A stretch of 5,735 nucleotides of DNA. Source: Nitrospirota bacterium (GTDB lineage Bacteria > Nitrospirota_A > Leptospirillia > Leptospirillales > Leptospirillaceae). Below are positions 5,684 through 5,735 of this stretch, in pieces. The position numbers were made by a program, and so were the translations under genes. Under the pieces are notes generated by a model. That model did not search any database, was not told the DNA's origin, and saw only the letters and a list, made by a program, of their open reading frames with translations. The DNA is taken from NCBI GenBank assembly GCA_021838765.1, contig JAKCCY010000160.1:1-5735 (forward strand), read 5' to 3'. Numbering within the stretch: the first letter of the stretch is position 1; the number at the start of each line of letters is the position of its first letter.

Positions 5684-5735
5684 TTGCATCCATTCCTGGA
5701 CAGAAATAAGACCATCCTTTATCTCCGGAAAATAT
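5684..5735 (+). CDS. Probable start of the next operon gene (cut by the right edge)
   Basis: A frame opens at TTG 5684, four bases after the glycosyltransferase stop, and stays open to the edge (17 codons, reading M-H-P-F-L-D-R-N-K-T-I-L-Y-L-R-K-I if TTG initiates). GGGG at 5670-5673 lies ten bases upstream and could serve as a ribosome binding site. No ATG or GTG start is available in this stretch. The fragment is too short to identify, and the true start could lie beyond the window. Confidence 0.4.
   Translation, partial: MHPFLDRNKTILYLRKI

Overview
The window looks like a stretch of chromosome from a Gram-negative bacterium. It carries an Slp-type outer-membrane lipoprotein, ordinary sigma-70-type promoters, Shine-Dalgarno sites and tightly overlapping genes, at roughly half G+C. 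Base and codon style remind me of Leptospirillum/Nitrospirota, but that is an impression and not a demonstrated assignment. I see no transposase, integrase, CRISPR array, phage gene or origin.

Left part (1-1236). A minus-strand gene starts at 272 and runs off the left edge; its visible part faintly resembles heme-handling ChuX/HutX/HemS-type proteins. A divergent intergenic region of about 290 bases (273-561) follows. It holds two interlocked inverted repeats, a near-consensus promoter and a complete tRNA-Glu(CTC) gene with an encoded CCA end. A HAD-family phosphatase (phosphoglycolate phosphatase-like) lies 94 bases after the tRNA, has a weak TTG start, and may share its transcript.

Middle (1233-1906). 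A minus-strand Slp-family lipoprotein gene converges on the phosphatase gene so closely that their stop codons overlap. Its true start is the ATG at 1790, set by a strong ribosome binding site and a lipoprotein signal peptide. Its upstream region carries a promoter whose -10 overlaps the perfect TATAAT of an opposite, plus-strand promoter, giving a compact bidirectional promoter.

Right part (1907-5735). A plus-strand operon follows the bidirectional promoter: a DUF4912-like protein, a PspA/IM30 (bacterial ESCRT-III-like) protein, a signal-peptide/TPR/single-membrane-span protein with a cytoplasmic coiled region and a partial zinc-binding motif, a MurG-like GT-B glycosyltransferase, and probably the first codons of a fifth gene. 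The junctions are an ATGA overlap, a one-base gap and a TGATG overlap, so the genes are very likely co-transcribed and translationally coupled.

The likeliest noteworthy system is this operon. A PspA-type membrane-remodelling protein occurs without the classical PspB/PspC partners in view, and sits beside an uncharacterised protein that could link the periplasm (TPR domain) to the cytoplasm (coiled region and CxxC motif). A glycosyltransferase and the adjacent Slp lipoprotein suggest an envelope-maintenance theme. That functional link is inference from layout.
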